This document shows, piece by piece, positions 1 through 11,395 of a stretch of DNA of 64,000 nt. Under the pieces are notes generated by a model. It did not search any database. It saw nothing but the letters and a program-made list of their open reading frames with translations, and was not told the DNA's origin. Positions within the stretch are counted from its first letter, which is position 1. Every line of letters starts with the position of its first letter. The stretch covers positions 33,472,201 to 33,536,200 of the forward strand of contig OX392527.1 in the NCBI GenBank assembly GCA_947623455.1. The letters are read 5' to 3'. Origin of the DNA: Mimachlamys varia. Taxonomy: Eukaryota; Mollusca; Bivalvia; Pectinida; Pectinidae. The position numbers were made by a program, and so were the translations under genes.

Positions 1-610
1 CTGCTTGATTGTTGTTATTTAACAAAATAATAAAGTTTTTAGTTCCATATCATTTTTAAGGTCAGGTAGTTCAACACTATTTTATCCTTATAAATTCTGT
101 ATTAATATAAGTAAATATTGTGTTCTTAACTGATTCATAAATCAATTTTAACAACGTTGGCCATGTTCATGAGAGTTCTTCTTAACGTCTCTCTTGGAAG
201 TTTTAAGTAGGACTTAGTTTTCAGAATTAGGTTTTTTACTGTGCATAACCTGACTTACGTGATTGTCTAGATGATATCTATTTATGACATCAATGTTATT
301 TTGCATGTGTATGTCACCTTATTTACTATATATGCTCTTAACAATGTAGTTGTTTTACTCTTATGTTTTATTTAATTGTTTAACATTTCTGTAATTGTAT
401 CTTCTGGTCAGTTGAAATTGAAATAAATTAATTGATAAAATAAACAAAAGATCTCAGAGGAATCTTGGAGTCCACCATTGATGATTTTCATTTGTTCTTC
501 AAAAGTTGTATCCCTCCTCTCTTTTTCCCTTTCATATATGTATTTAATCTAAGCTGTATGGTGAGAATTTCTCTTTAAAGACGACGTAAATGGTCGAAAG
601 ATCGTCTATT

Positions 611-800
611 ACTCTCGAAATCCAAGATGAGCATCTGTTGGCCATATTGTTTTTTCAGAATTGCTGAAACCTAGACAATGCACAACTCCCGAGGGACCTA
701 GAAGAACCTGCATGTAAAGTTTGAGAAGGATCCATTCAGTATTTCTCATGAATAAACTATCACAAATTATTACAATTAGTAAAAGGCACAACTAGGGTTC
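611..800 (-). repeat. Composite interspersed repeat, reverse copy
   Basis: Read on the minus strand this matches the repeat seen at 11820-12720, 31833-32200 and 40080-40400. The shared landmarks are a phrase like GGATCCTTCTCAAACTTTA, then a short GTGCCTAGTTGTG-like stretch, an AAAAAACAATATGGCC stretch and CATCTTGGATTTCG. Short open frames over it are incidental. The family is recognised only by comparison within this window. Confidence 0.55.
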
Positions 801-814
801 TTGCCTAAAATGTA

Positions 815-1300
815 TAGAAGTATTTACTATTTAGTCTAATATGTATAGAAGTTTCTAGCCAATATTTATAGAATTATTTAGTCTAATATGTATAGGAGTT
901 TATAGCCAATATATATAGAATTATTAAGTCTAATATGTATAGAAGTTTCTAGCCAATATGTATAGAATTATTAAGTCTAATATGTATAGAAGTTTCTAGC
1001 CTTGCCTAATATGTATAGAAGTTTCTATCCTAATATGAAATATGTATAGAAGTTTCTAGCCTAGCCTAATATGTATAGAAGTTTCTAGCCTAGCCTTATT
1101 TGTATAGAAGTTTCTAGCCTAGCCTAATATGTATAGAAGTTTCTAGCCTAGCCTAATATGTAAAGAAGTATTTAGTTTCTAGTCAATATGTGTAGAAGTT
1201 TCTAGCCTTGTCTGATGTGTAAAGAAGTTTCTAGTCTAATATGTATAGAATTTTCTATTCTAGCCTAATATGTATAGACGTTTCCAGCTTAATATGCATA
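815..1300. repeat. Degenerate AT-rich minisatellite, about 28-36 bp unit
   Basis: The phrase TAATATGTATAGAAGTTTCT followed by AGCCTAGCC recurs about fourteen times with variable spacing. Copies at 1040-1160 are nearly identical and the outer copies have decayed, which suggests recent expansion in the centre. There is no coding potential. Confidence 0.85.
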
Positions 1301-1749
1301 TTACTTTGGTCGAGATATATGTTGAAATGTTCTCAAGTTGTATAGGTATATAGCCCGGAAAAGTCAGATAACAGTAATATTGAATTGTTGACATGTATGC
1401 GAAACGCAGTTCCGCCCCAAGCAAACTCAGACATATTGTACCTTTCTTGTACTTAGTTTTTCAAGAATTTGACACTGATTGTATACCAAGACTGTCCAAA
1501 GTCAAGTAATTATATATATATAATAACCCTGTCGGTAATTGCAAGGTGGTGAATGCCCCAGGGGGGAGGGGGGGGGTGTAAAAGTGGGGTTGGGGTTCGG
1601 AGAACAAGTCCACAGGTGTCCGGCACACGTAGTCAAGCGAGCTAAATCAATTACCACCGATTTAGCATGTTTAACAGGTTATTAATTCGTGTAAACAACC
1701 AAGACTTCAAAACTAACATTTGCATTTGACATCGCCTAAAGTGAAGTCA

Positions 1750-1845
1750 ATCAAGTGAATTTTATTAAGATTCGGTTCACAGTTATATCGGGGACGAATA
1801 TGTCACATATACGTCCCTGGCTATACAAAGTAAACAACCGACTAT
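1750..1845. repeat. 96-bp direct duplication, left copy
   Basis: This copy is nearly identical to 2001-2096, with one clear difference (GAATAT here, GAGTAT there). It contains a near-palindrome built on GGGACG and CGTCCC around ATATGTCACATAT. The copies lie 251 bp apart, which suggests either a duplicated segment or the terminal repeats of a very small element. Confidence 0.8.
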
Positions 1846-2000
1846 TATTATTCTCTTTATTTCCTCCACAAATGAAGATTCACAAATAGAATAATTACAT
1901 CATACAATCAACATATAAACAAGAATAGTCTGAATATACATATACAAAGTTATTTCACACACAAGTAATTATATTGAAACATCAATTGTTAGCAAATTGG

Positions 2001-2096
2001 ATCAAGTGAATTTTATTAAGATTCGGTTCACAGTTATATCGGGGACGAGTATGTCACATATACGTCCCTGGCTATACAAAGTAAACAACCGACTAT
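2001..2096. repeat. 96-bp direct duplication, right copy
   Basis: Partner of 1750-1845 in the same orientation. The 155 bp between the copies are AT-rich and unrelated. No open frame or recognised motif lies inside. Confidence 0.8.
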
Positions 2097-2575
2097 AAGC
2101 AATGGTATAAAAAAGTAAAACACACTAATGGCCGCCAGGTCGCATCTTGGATTATGTAAGGCACGAAAGACTGTGATTTACGCTGTGTAGTCGGGGGATG
2201 ATGAAATACTGGTGGGGTGGTTTCCATGCATTATTTTCACCGTCATCTGATATTGCCGCATAGACGTGGCACTTACCATGTGATCCAGCTATGGTATAAC
2301 CAACTAATTTTCCACAGTTTGACTAATACTATATTAGTATTTGTGAGAGTCCTCTCCTTGACCGAGTACAACAGAAATCGGAATTCTCAATGAAAGTGAA
2401 ACATGGCCAATGGACAACGTGGGAAATAACTAAAAGTACACATCGACCTTTACAGAACGTTCTACAACATTGTTGCAAACAATTCAATACATTACGCCTT
2501 TACAAACCACAGGGGCCTGATAATTTGTTACAGCTAGTTCTGGAGTTTAACAAATGTTAAGAGTAATTTTACACT

Positions 2576-2674
2576 GGGGGGGGGGGGGGGGGGGGAGAGA
2601 TCTCAGATTTCAATAGCAATGCCCCACCCCGCCCCGAAATGGCCTTTATGTCGGGGGGGGGGGGGGGGGGGGGG
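2576..2674. repeat. Two long poly-G tracts about 60 bp apart
   Basis: Two runs of roughly 20 G flank a C-rich segment. Such runs can form G-quadruplexes and are prone to length error in assemblies, so the exact lengths should not be trusted. Confidence 0.8.
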
Positions 2675-3428
2675 TATCGAACACTAATATAAATTTAAAC
2701 CACCAAAAGCTGTATCATATTGCTCAGGTCCCTGTGTTTCAGACACATCCCGCGGGTTATCTTATTTTCGTTTTGTAACGTAAACTGTCAGCATGAACAG
2801 TTTTGAAATTAATAGGCATATGGCAGCTCAAACACATTTTCAGACTTACGTCGAACGGGTTACTTTCATGGCGATCGTCAGTCATCTTGAGCCAAGATTG
2901 GCCCGAGATTATGTCAGACATATTGTTATGTTTTTTTTGATAATGGCAAAATTTTCATATGAAATTGTCAAGTGACACTTCATGCGACAAGACCTCGCGA
3001 TATGTCAGTTATCGTACTCGAGGGGCAGAGCTAACTTATCTCGCGATTGAGAGGTAGCGCCGCCCCTTTCGCACAATAACTGACATATATTGCTGGGTTC
3101 CTATGATTTAACCAATACTATCGACAATGAATAGCATTCGTTAGAAGAAAAAAGAGCAAAGATTGAAAGTCAACTCATTATGTATTGTTTCCTCAGAAGT
3201 TCCGTGTAGGACTGCATGATGGCGCAAAATAATCACATTTTGATATCACTGATTATATACACCCATTGACCGTACACCACACACGCCTAGCCTGCATATA
3301 GAATTTCGGATGAAATCATCAAATGTTTCTAAATTAATGAAAGAAAGTTAAGCATGCGTCCCAAAAAGGTGTATGTCACACCAGAAATCCAGCAGGATAT
3401 CCTTTGATAAACATGGACCGTGTTCAGA

Positions 3429-3459
3429 CCACGGACTTGGATTATACAAGTCCGTGGTT
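3429..3459. repeat. Hairpin, CCACGGACTT family (copy 1)
   Basis: Inverted repeat CCACGGACTTG / CAAGTCCGTGG with a short GATTATA loop. The same hairpin core recurs at 3632-3676, and a half site lies near 34120. It looks like the signature of a short palindromic interspersed element. Confidence 0.7.
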
Positions 3460-3631
3460 CAGACATATTTAAAAAAAAAAATTATTAAATGTATTGTAGA
3501 ATAAAAGGAAAATGAGTGAGATGATGTTACCTTTCACAGGCACAAACACAGTAATGGAAATAAATACAACTTATATTATTTTGAGAAAAGGTTATGCATA
3601 GATTTTATGTGCAATGACACCCCCTCCCGTG

Positions 3632-3676
3632 TTTTACCACGGACTTAGATTAGATTTGCTATCTAAGTCCGTGGTT
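3632..3676. repeat. Hairpin, CCACGGACTT family (copy 2)
   Basis: Arms ACCACGGACTTAGAT and ATCTAAGTCCGTGGT (15 bp, perfect) flank a short loop. The core matches the hairpin at 3429-3459 and both are preceded by CGTGTT, which supports a common origin. Confidence 0.75.
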
Positions 3677-3819
3677 TTACTGACAAGAATTGAAGTTTTC
3701 GCTTTAACCACCACTGATTTACATGGAATGAAACATATTTTGTGAAAACCTGAAGCCTGAATTACGTACAAAAATAGGGAGATAATTACTAGTTCGTTTT
3801 AATGAATATTTCATTTACA

Positions 3820-5129
3820 CAGAGACGTATAAAGTCAGAGATTGGCAACTCGCGTTGATCTCGCAATTTCTCGCATGAGCCAATCGTTCTGAGATTTGTC
3901 GCGATATAGGGCTGCGGTCCGCGTGTAGTGGATACTGAAGACGAGTTTAAGGACAGATCTCAAAAAATAAACATGCGATAAACAAGTCCATCTGATTAAT
4001 AAAATAAATGTATATGAACTTTTCACAATCCATTGGGATCGTTATTAGTGTAAAGTAAGGGTGAATAACTTGTGTGAAAATGTAAATTATATTTTTTCCT
4101 CTAAGAGATTGGACAATTGGCAGTTGGCAGGGTGTGTAAATATGTCGTGAACTTTGCCTAGAATAGTTATACTAATTAGTCAGTACTGAACGATCCCTTG
4201 CGGCTTTTTGTCCCTACCCACACCTTCCTCCCTTTGTTCGGCTCCCGTTAGATCTCCACACAGGTAAGTCATCTGCACACCTGTGATGACCCCCGCGGCT
4301 CTCCAACCCCACAGGGTTATTTTTGTGTCCCAGTATATAATTAGCGTTGAAATGACAACTAGCAAATAGGCGAAGTGAATAAAAGTATCATTTGGATGCT
4401 CATATAAAAAGTTAAACATTGTTAAATCACATGTGTGTTTTTTTAAATATGTTTTTAATGTTATAGTTCACCCTATATTCATTTAGGTTCTATTTCAAAT
4501 CGATATATGAGAAGGGATAATATGTGAAAAAATGGAATTTCATTCATGAATAGATTTAAATTTGAACGTCTAGAAAAAAGGAGTTTAACGACAGCTTCGC
4601 CTGTTTTTGTTTTTGTAATATGATTTCCTCATTTTGAAATACTGGTACATTCTCAGATGAATTAAGCAATTTTGCAGTTATTTCCCGAAGCTGAACCAAA
4701 GAAGACTGATATAAAACATATTATAAAATACGAATCACCAAACAGATTTAAAATTGAATGTTTAGAAAAAAGGAGTTTAAAGAAAATTCTTGCTTACTTT
4801 CTTTATACAGTAAACCACGGTAAATTTTCACATTTTAACTGCATTGTTTTATGTAGTTAATTGAAAAACAGCAAATAATAACAATAATATATTAATCAAA
4901 ATATGTTGAAATAGATCTTCTAGGAAAAATCCAAGCATAGAATATATTTTTTTTTTTATTTTGATAACATAATTTGCAATGCCGCCTATGGCAGCCTTAA
5001 TTTTTGCATTTCGGAACTCCTCTAACGATATCATAACCGTAGAAATGAAATTGATGGATTCCGCATAGTCCGCCCGACACGCGGTAAGAGGAAGGGAGAG
5101 TTGCCAATCTCTGGCTTTATACGTCTCTG
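3820..5129. mobile_element. 1.3-kb TIR element, possibly hAT-like, non-autonomous
   Basis: The ends form 32-bp terminal inverted repeats starting CAGAGACGTATAAAG (3820-3851 and 5098-5129, one mismatch). The flanks share ATTTAC on both sides, a probable decayed target duplication. The CAGAG start fits hAT-type termini, which is an inference. Inside lie minus-strand open frames of 79 and 129 codons that show no transposase motif. The longer one runs into the right terminus, so it is unlikely to be a gene. Confidence 0.7.
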
Positions 5130-8100
5130 ATTTACGAAAATAACCACTGTGATACAAACATCCTCCAAGTAATGCAAAGTTTGTCCACATTTTGAATTGA
5201 ATATAAATACTCACTGTGAAACCTGGTTTTAAGTACACACAATAGTCAATTTTCCGTATAAAGTCGGGAACTAACTACAGTGTACACAGTTCAAGTTTAA
5301 AAATACCACAAAACAAGTTAATTGCTTGATACATGAGTGATAGGTGTCACTTATAACACGTGTGAAGTTTGCTTGCGGTCATTCAGACTTACAAGGGTCC
5401 GATTACGTAATGTAACGGACACTAACTTGAGATTTAAATTATGTATAATCGAATTTCACTCTGGAATGATTGGACTGATGATATGTTAAACGTTATAAAT
5501 ATCACAGAGTATTACGACATATGATAGCGTATAGCACCAAATACGTCTCTGATAGCACTTAACAATAATTGTGGGTACGTTAGGATTTTGAATGGCCAAT
5601 ATCTAACTCTGAATAGGTATTACAAGTCATTAAATTAACTGCAATACTTCATTTTGTATTTTGATCAATTTTACAAGTTTTGGTGCTTAGCCCCCCCCCC
5701 CCCCCCTTCCCACGAAAAAAAAGTATATGTCGATAACCAATTCTCGTGCCCCTGTGCTTTGTAGTAGACTAGTTGTCGGTCAAACTAGGTCACAGCTCGC
5801 TTCACGAACACATGCTTGTACAAAAGAACCCCTGACGTTCTGGTTCACTAGACTAAATTATCCAGCGCTTAAACTCTGGACACTGTTAAAAATGTGGTCC
5901 ACATTTATCTACAATATTCAATACTGTTTTTTTTTGTAAATACTAAAAAGGTGAGTGTCGAATTGCAGGAACATAAAAAGCGGTAAAGCTAACAATTCTT
6001 TGACATCTTAGACACCTGTTAGCTGCTGAGCTCCCGGTTTTAGGTCAAAAGGTCACCACCGACGGAACGATTTAAACCCTCTTGCATAATATGGACTAGC
6101 ATTTACTGTCACGTTGGACCAAGTATTCAGTAAAGTAGGGTTGAATGTATGTCTGCAAGTTTTGGTACAGGTATAACCCCATCAACATTAAAGGCTTCGT
6201 TTAGTGATTTGGAGACCAGAGATTTTGTTGCGTTTTAATCAAACATCATGTAAAAATCGCAATAGTAACAGCGCCATCTGTAGGGTCATCGAAAACAGCC
6301 GAGTCTCCCGTGGATTGATGCAGACTGCAGTTAGCTTACCAAAAGCCATAGGCTGCTGGAATACAACTGTATTTCACACAAAGGTAAGTAATTATTTGTT
6401 TATTTAGTCTACGTAACGTAAAGTGCAAGTATTTATCAACGACTATATATGTCCCTTTTGATATCTAAACAATAAGAAAAGATAAATTGACCGACGCCGC
6501 CTGGTCGCGGACTTCACTGACATTTCTATAACACCAAGGTTTTTGAAATACTTATTATATATATATATTAAAGCCAGCAGATTGTCTGTGATTACCAAAC
6601 GAAAGTCCAAACTCTCCTGAATTTATTGGAAATAATTTGCACTATACCTATACACTATTTTAACGATGCTTTGTATATTGAAATAATTCACGAAGCTATA
6701 TAATATATAGGATATCGTAACGCAAGTTAGGTGATCAAGAGCGATTCTCTGGCACTGTCTAGATAGATCCGTTTGGTTTTTACAGGTTGAAAATACACGC
6801 CAGTCAAAAATTGCCCTCAAAAACTGTCCCCAAAAAATCAAAAAACAAATAACGGATTTATATTAAAATTGTGACGCGTGTGTCGAAATACATATCTTAA
6901 TTTAGGTTATACATGTGTGTGGGCACGGCCAAAGGAAGGGACATTCCTTGTATATTTATGTGCACGCGTGTGAAATTGATGGTGCGCGCCCTTACAAAAG
7001 TACAACAATAGTTGCGTCCCTTTTGAGGAACTATTTAAAAAGGAAACCACGGAAGCTTGTCGGCCCGGAGGAGCGCGTGACTTCGAGGCGGCAAGATGGA
7101 GAAATGTGAAGGTGATCAACAAATATAATAAGCAGAGATATGGACATAGTTATAGAACTGTGACGTGGTTCAATCGAAGCGTGAGTACCACGAGTTATGT
7201 GTGCGCGATCGCGTAACGCGGCCAAGTGACATGTGTGGCTAAGAACTGGGCCAGATGGTGCCGTACACACACAAACATGTTGATGGGCACTTGTTATAAT
7301 ATATTGATAGGTGTTGATATTATATGTTTCGTTATATAAAGTTGTTAATTCAATCCAAAGCCGCTATTGTCACTACTCAACTCAGTTAAAGCACGGCTAC
7401 CGAAGAAAAGATCCCACAAAAAATATGAATGTACAACGTGTTTTTCGTCGGCTATTAAAAAATATTAATTATGACAATGTTCACGGCGAAAACAACACAG
7501 AATTATTATAAGTATTTATTTCTAGCATATGTGCATTATTCATCATAGCTTTATGATGAAAGCCTTAAAAAAGAACTGAAAATTAAATGTAATAGATTCA
7601 GTTGGCATTGTTTTTTTTTCATTATTATAAATGCTATGAAAGACAAATATCAATAACACTGAATGAATATTAAGTTCTTCAGTGTAATTATCTCCAATCC
7701 TGTATTCCAGTACTGTTATAACAATTACATGGTACTACATAGCCATAGACAAGTAGAGTACTAGACACATTTGGTTATATTGCAATTGAAGAAGCGCCAA
7801 CATTAGTGAACAGCTAACTATCGGTGTCGACGAAAAGGTAAAAGGTAATAAAGTTTTTATTAGCTTACTTGACAAAGTAAAAAGTAGATCAAAACAGCAT
7901 GAACTACCGTTATATATAATTTGTCAGTGTTTTATCATACCTTTAAACAAATCGAGTAATCATCAAGTTCTGAGATGTTGACTTTGTCTTATGTAGAGTT
8001 TAGAATTAAAATATTTCCTGAATATTGGTTCAATTTTTATATTTTGAAGAGATGAATAGTTGCTGCACCTTTCTTATTTCATTCTCAAGTTCCAGATATA

Positions 8101-8433
8101 TCTTCTCTGTTTTCACTTGATACCTTTCAAACTTGTAAACCCTATGAGTGCTGAATTGTCTTTGTAACTTTTCAATTTAATTGGAAGTATTTACAATATT
8201 TTCATCTTTTGCCTCTTTTGGTACTTTGAGAATTTGTAGAGTATAAATGTGACTTCCATTAAGTGGCATAGCACTATCTCATGGAGACGGACTTTCCTGC
8301 ATCTTCATGAGTAACAAAAGTTGTCAAGTAATAGTTAATGAGATAATTAGATTATGAAAGAGACCATGCCTTATACGTCAGCAAATAATTCACAATAATC
8401 TGTCATTAATTATGATTACTTTTTATTTAAATG
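5130..8433. other. No gene recognised
   Basis: This is AT-rich sequence with a C-run at about 5691-5706 and a TA-rich run near 6551. Open frames of 60-80 codons on both strands around 6900-7270 overlap one another and carry no recognisable motif. No splice-linked exons were seen. Confidence 0.45.
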
Positions 8434-8712
8434 TACCGTAATTTCCTGCATATTGCCTGCTGGCTCTACAATTTTTTTACATCAGAATATGTCTAGTGCG
8501 GACCATCTGGATTTTTTTTATCAAATTATTAAAAGATGGGGCCTATACGTTGCAATCTGCCAGTGCGGGTTATCTGGCATTTATTTTACAAAAAAGCCTT
8601 AATTTTCGTCGTGCGGGTTATCTGAAATTTATTTTACAAAAGCCTAAAAAATGTCTTAATTTAAATTCCGCAAGCTATACCCCGGTGAGGGTAATACGTA
8701 GGAAATGACGGA
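8434..8712. mobile_element. Possible MITE with internal tandem segment
   Basis: The ends resemble an imperfect inverted repeat (CCGTAATTTCCTGCATAT against the complement of ATACGTAGGAAATGACGG, 14 of 18). Inside, the phrase GTGCGGGTTATCTG followed by an ATTTATTTTACAAAA-like run occurs twice, with a third degenerate copy. The 70-codon open frame across it is a by-product of this repeat. Confidence 0.45.
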
Positions 8713-9159
8713 AGTTGTAAGATGAAAAAATACAGGCCAGATTCAAGCCAATATAAACACTTAGATGTAACGAACGTCAATTATACAGCTGGCTATTCAT
8801 GTTGCTGTGACATCTATTTTTTTCTTCTTATATTTCATATAATCAATTTTTCATTATTTCAAGGGGTTTTGTGATGTACTTGCTTCACCAAGTTTACTAC
8901 ATTTGCTTTAATGGACCACCATCTCGGGGTTTAGATGTTTCCATACGAATAGTTCAACAAAACCCATCGAATCTGATCACCAAGTAGGGATCTGGACCAG
9001 GAGATTTGAATGTCATCAAGAAAATGGAGGTATGAAAGTCACACTTGGATAGATTAAGAAGATCTAAAAAGGTTTGTAGGATTGCACATACCTGGTAGTA
9101 TCTTCTTTGTCGGTATATCTCACTGCACATGGTCTTCTGTCTCAAATTTCATATGTAGA

Positions 9160-9355
9160 TTAGGCAATCCTATTAAATTTCAAGTCATATAATACCAGTC
9201 CTTCAGATTTTGACCTTGAGGTAAATGGTCATATAACTGCATTTTAACTGCTTAACAATTTGGTTTGACATTATGAAGCATTATTGATCAGAATAAATCA
9301 AAGTGTCAAAAGATCAGATTTCAAGGTCATTGGATCAACGATCAAGGTTAAAAAC
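9160..9355 (+). repeat. Composite repeat family, tandem section (left)
   Basis: Phrases such as TTGACATTATGAAGCA, AGTCAAGGTCA and TTTAACTGCTTAACA recur here, at 9580-10227 and at 11396-11720. This is the left portion of the composite interspersed repeat, interrupted by the SINE that follows. Confidence 0.55.
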
Positions 9356-9578
9356 AGGGCTGAGTGGTTAAGATGTTACAATATTCTACCACTAGCCCTC
9401 CAGCTATGGGTTGCGAGTTTGAATCCCATGTGGGGCAGTTGCCAGGTACTGACCGTAGGTCAGCATTTTTTCTCTAGGTACTCCAGCTTTCCTCCACCTC
9501 CAAAACGTGACATGTCTTTAAATGATCCTGGCTGTTATAGATAGGACGTAAAACAAAAATAAACCAAACCAAATTAAA
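9356..9578 (+). mobile_element. tRNA-derived SINE
   Basis: The 5' part is tRNA-like, with a box A-like GGGCTGAGTGG at 9358-9368 and a box B-like GAGTTTGAATCCC at 9415-9427, spaced as in RNA polymerase III promoters. The body continues with CTCCAGCTTTCCTCCACCTCC and ends in TAGGACGTAAAACAAAAATA plus an A-rich tail. A minus-strand relative lies at 47029-47235 and a tail fragment at 21495-21560. The body is of a kind common in mollusc SINEs (knowledge of the family, not searched). The 86-codon open frame over it is not a gene. Confidence 0.85.
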
Positions 9579-9579
9579 A

Positions 9580-10227
9580 TTTTCATTTGACTGCTTAACA
9601 TTTTATTATCACATTATGTAGCAAACGTTAGTCAGAATAAAACTAGGTACATGTATCAAGTACTTGTATCAATCAATTAAAAGTCACCAGAAAGGTCAAG
9701 ATCAAATTTTACAGCTCTGAACTGCTAAAATTTTGTTATGACATTATGAAGCTAAGTTGATTGGTATAAAACAAGGCACTACATTTTACATCTGATCTCT
9801 GCAAAACTGATCAGATAGCATTGTAATGTCCTTTCTGACATGTCAGTGTTTTAGCTAGTTTTCGGGTCAGAATGACCTAAAGTCATTGTGCTTTGTCCGT
9901 CTTCGTGCACCTTGCTTAAACTTTTCACATTTCAAGCTTTTTCTCAAGTTGGGATACTTTGTTCATTTCTAGTTTGAAATAGTTCAAACTTGATTGGAAT
10001 TACAACCATGAGATGACAGTTTGATATTGGAAGAATTTCGACTCTGGCCTACCCCTGGGCCCGTGGCTGTGTGGAGGGGGCTCAAAAGGGTAAAATTGGC
10101 TAAAAATATTCTTCTTTACACCCAGAAGTGCCCATTGGCCTCTTGTACTGATGAACATTAATGATGGTATTATGAAGCAAACAGAGAGTTAGCTGACCAA
10201 AAAGTGAAGGTTACCAGGTCAAAGGTA
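9580..10227 (+). repeat. Composite repeat family, about 115-bp tandem section
   Basis: Successive units carry TTTTGTTATGACATTATGAAGC, then a run like AAACAAGG and a GTCAAGGTCAA-like phrase. The section is continuous with 11396-11760 once the TIR element at 10228-11395 is removed. Confidence 0.6.
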
Positions 10228-11395
10228 AGGCCATACCAATTTGATTTATTGTTCGTCGGAAAATGAGATTTCAAAATTGGAGCAAGCAGGCACAATTTTT
10301 TAATTTTTAAAAAAAATTTTGAATTCCTTGAAAATTTGAGCGAGCGGTAGTTTTCAAAAGACCAAATGTCAGAATACGTGTTTGACTTCCAATATAATGT
10401 ATCACCAAATAGTACACGTATTTAAATTGTTGAAGCGTTTTTTTAATCATTTCTATGGTACAAACAACAATGTACTTGTATGAAGCTGTGCAATAAAATG
10501 GCATTTGAGAAAAAAGCTTTCTTAAATTTCCTTCTAATAGAAAACCCAAGGTCATTCATTCAAGTTAAGTTATTGAACCAAAGCCGCAGGTAACACCTTT
10601 TAGCAACAACAGTTTTATCTTGTAGGTATTAAGATGCTTCAGTTCATGCAGAATGCATATTATATCGAATTATTATCAATTAATGATATTGATGACAAAA
10701 TATCATGTATAATGTACCTCTGTAAAACAAACACAGTATGTAAGGCACTAGGTGTTTTGCTGACATAACTTTTGAGTTACAATACCGATAATAGTAATGG
10801 ACACCAGCATTATTTGTGTACAAAATATCCAAATCAGAAATAATAATATTAGTTTATAAGCTGACGTCCCATATATGAATAAGTCCATTATTGTTTATCT
10901 CGTGGTCAAAGAAGCATCATGAACCGATAGTTTATCCATTCGGGATTTAAATGTTTTGACTACTGGGGACTAGGTGACCAACTGCAGCATCTGAAAGAGA
11001 GTTCGAATGGTATTACCTACATAATTATTTCAAAATATTTATTAACTAACACGTTTTTTTAACTTTAAACAGTAGGCCTATTCTATTAAAAGAAGGCTGA
11101 TGAAATGACAATGATGTCTGCCAAATTGGGTCGATTGCTTGAGAAGAATATCGATTTGAAATTCATTATAGATGTGTTATTATAGTCGTACATTTGAATT
11201 AACAACATATCTTCTGATGTCGCTTACTGAATTAATGATTTTTAAAGATATTTTCTGTTGACACTTTAAGTCACTTTTTAGTGAGACTGCTTGAGTTCCG
11301 TGTTTTGTTTATTTGATCAAGAGATCTTGGAACGATAAACCATCTATTGTGGTAATTTACAATCCGACGAACAATAAATCAAATTGGTATGGCCT
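10228..11395. mobile_element. 1.17-kb TIR element inserted in a repeat
   Basis: The termini are perfect 33-bp inverted repeats beginning AGGCCATACCAATTTGATTT (10228-10260 and 11363-11395). The host repeat is split by the element and resumes with AAAGGT on both sides, giving a 6-7 bp target-site duplication. The interior has no transposase frame (one 82-codon minus-strand open frame without motifs), so the element is non-autonomous. The superfamily cannot be assigned from the visible ends. Confidence 0.85.

Larger units (their letters stand above)
1301..3819. other. Non-genic AT-rich DNA with G-runs and small repeats
   Basis: No exon with recognisable protein similarity was seen on either strand. 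The stretch holds homopolymer G tracts near 1561-1577, 2576-2595 and 2655-2674, a 96-bp direct duplication and two strong hairpins, listed separately. The only open frame (2793-2975, 60 codons) has no recognisable motif. Confidence 0.5.

Noticed and set aside
4849..5238. 129-codon minus-strand frame
   Set aside because: It crosses the right terminal inverted repeat of the element at 3820-5129 and has no recognisable domain.
6907..7270. Overlapping frames of 64-79 codons on both strands
   Set aside because: Mutually overlapping and without motifs or splice context; they are chance frames in a slightly GC-richer patch.
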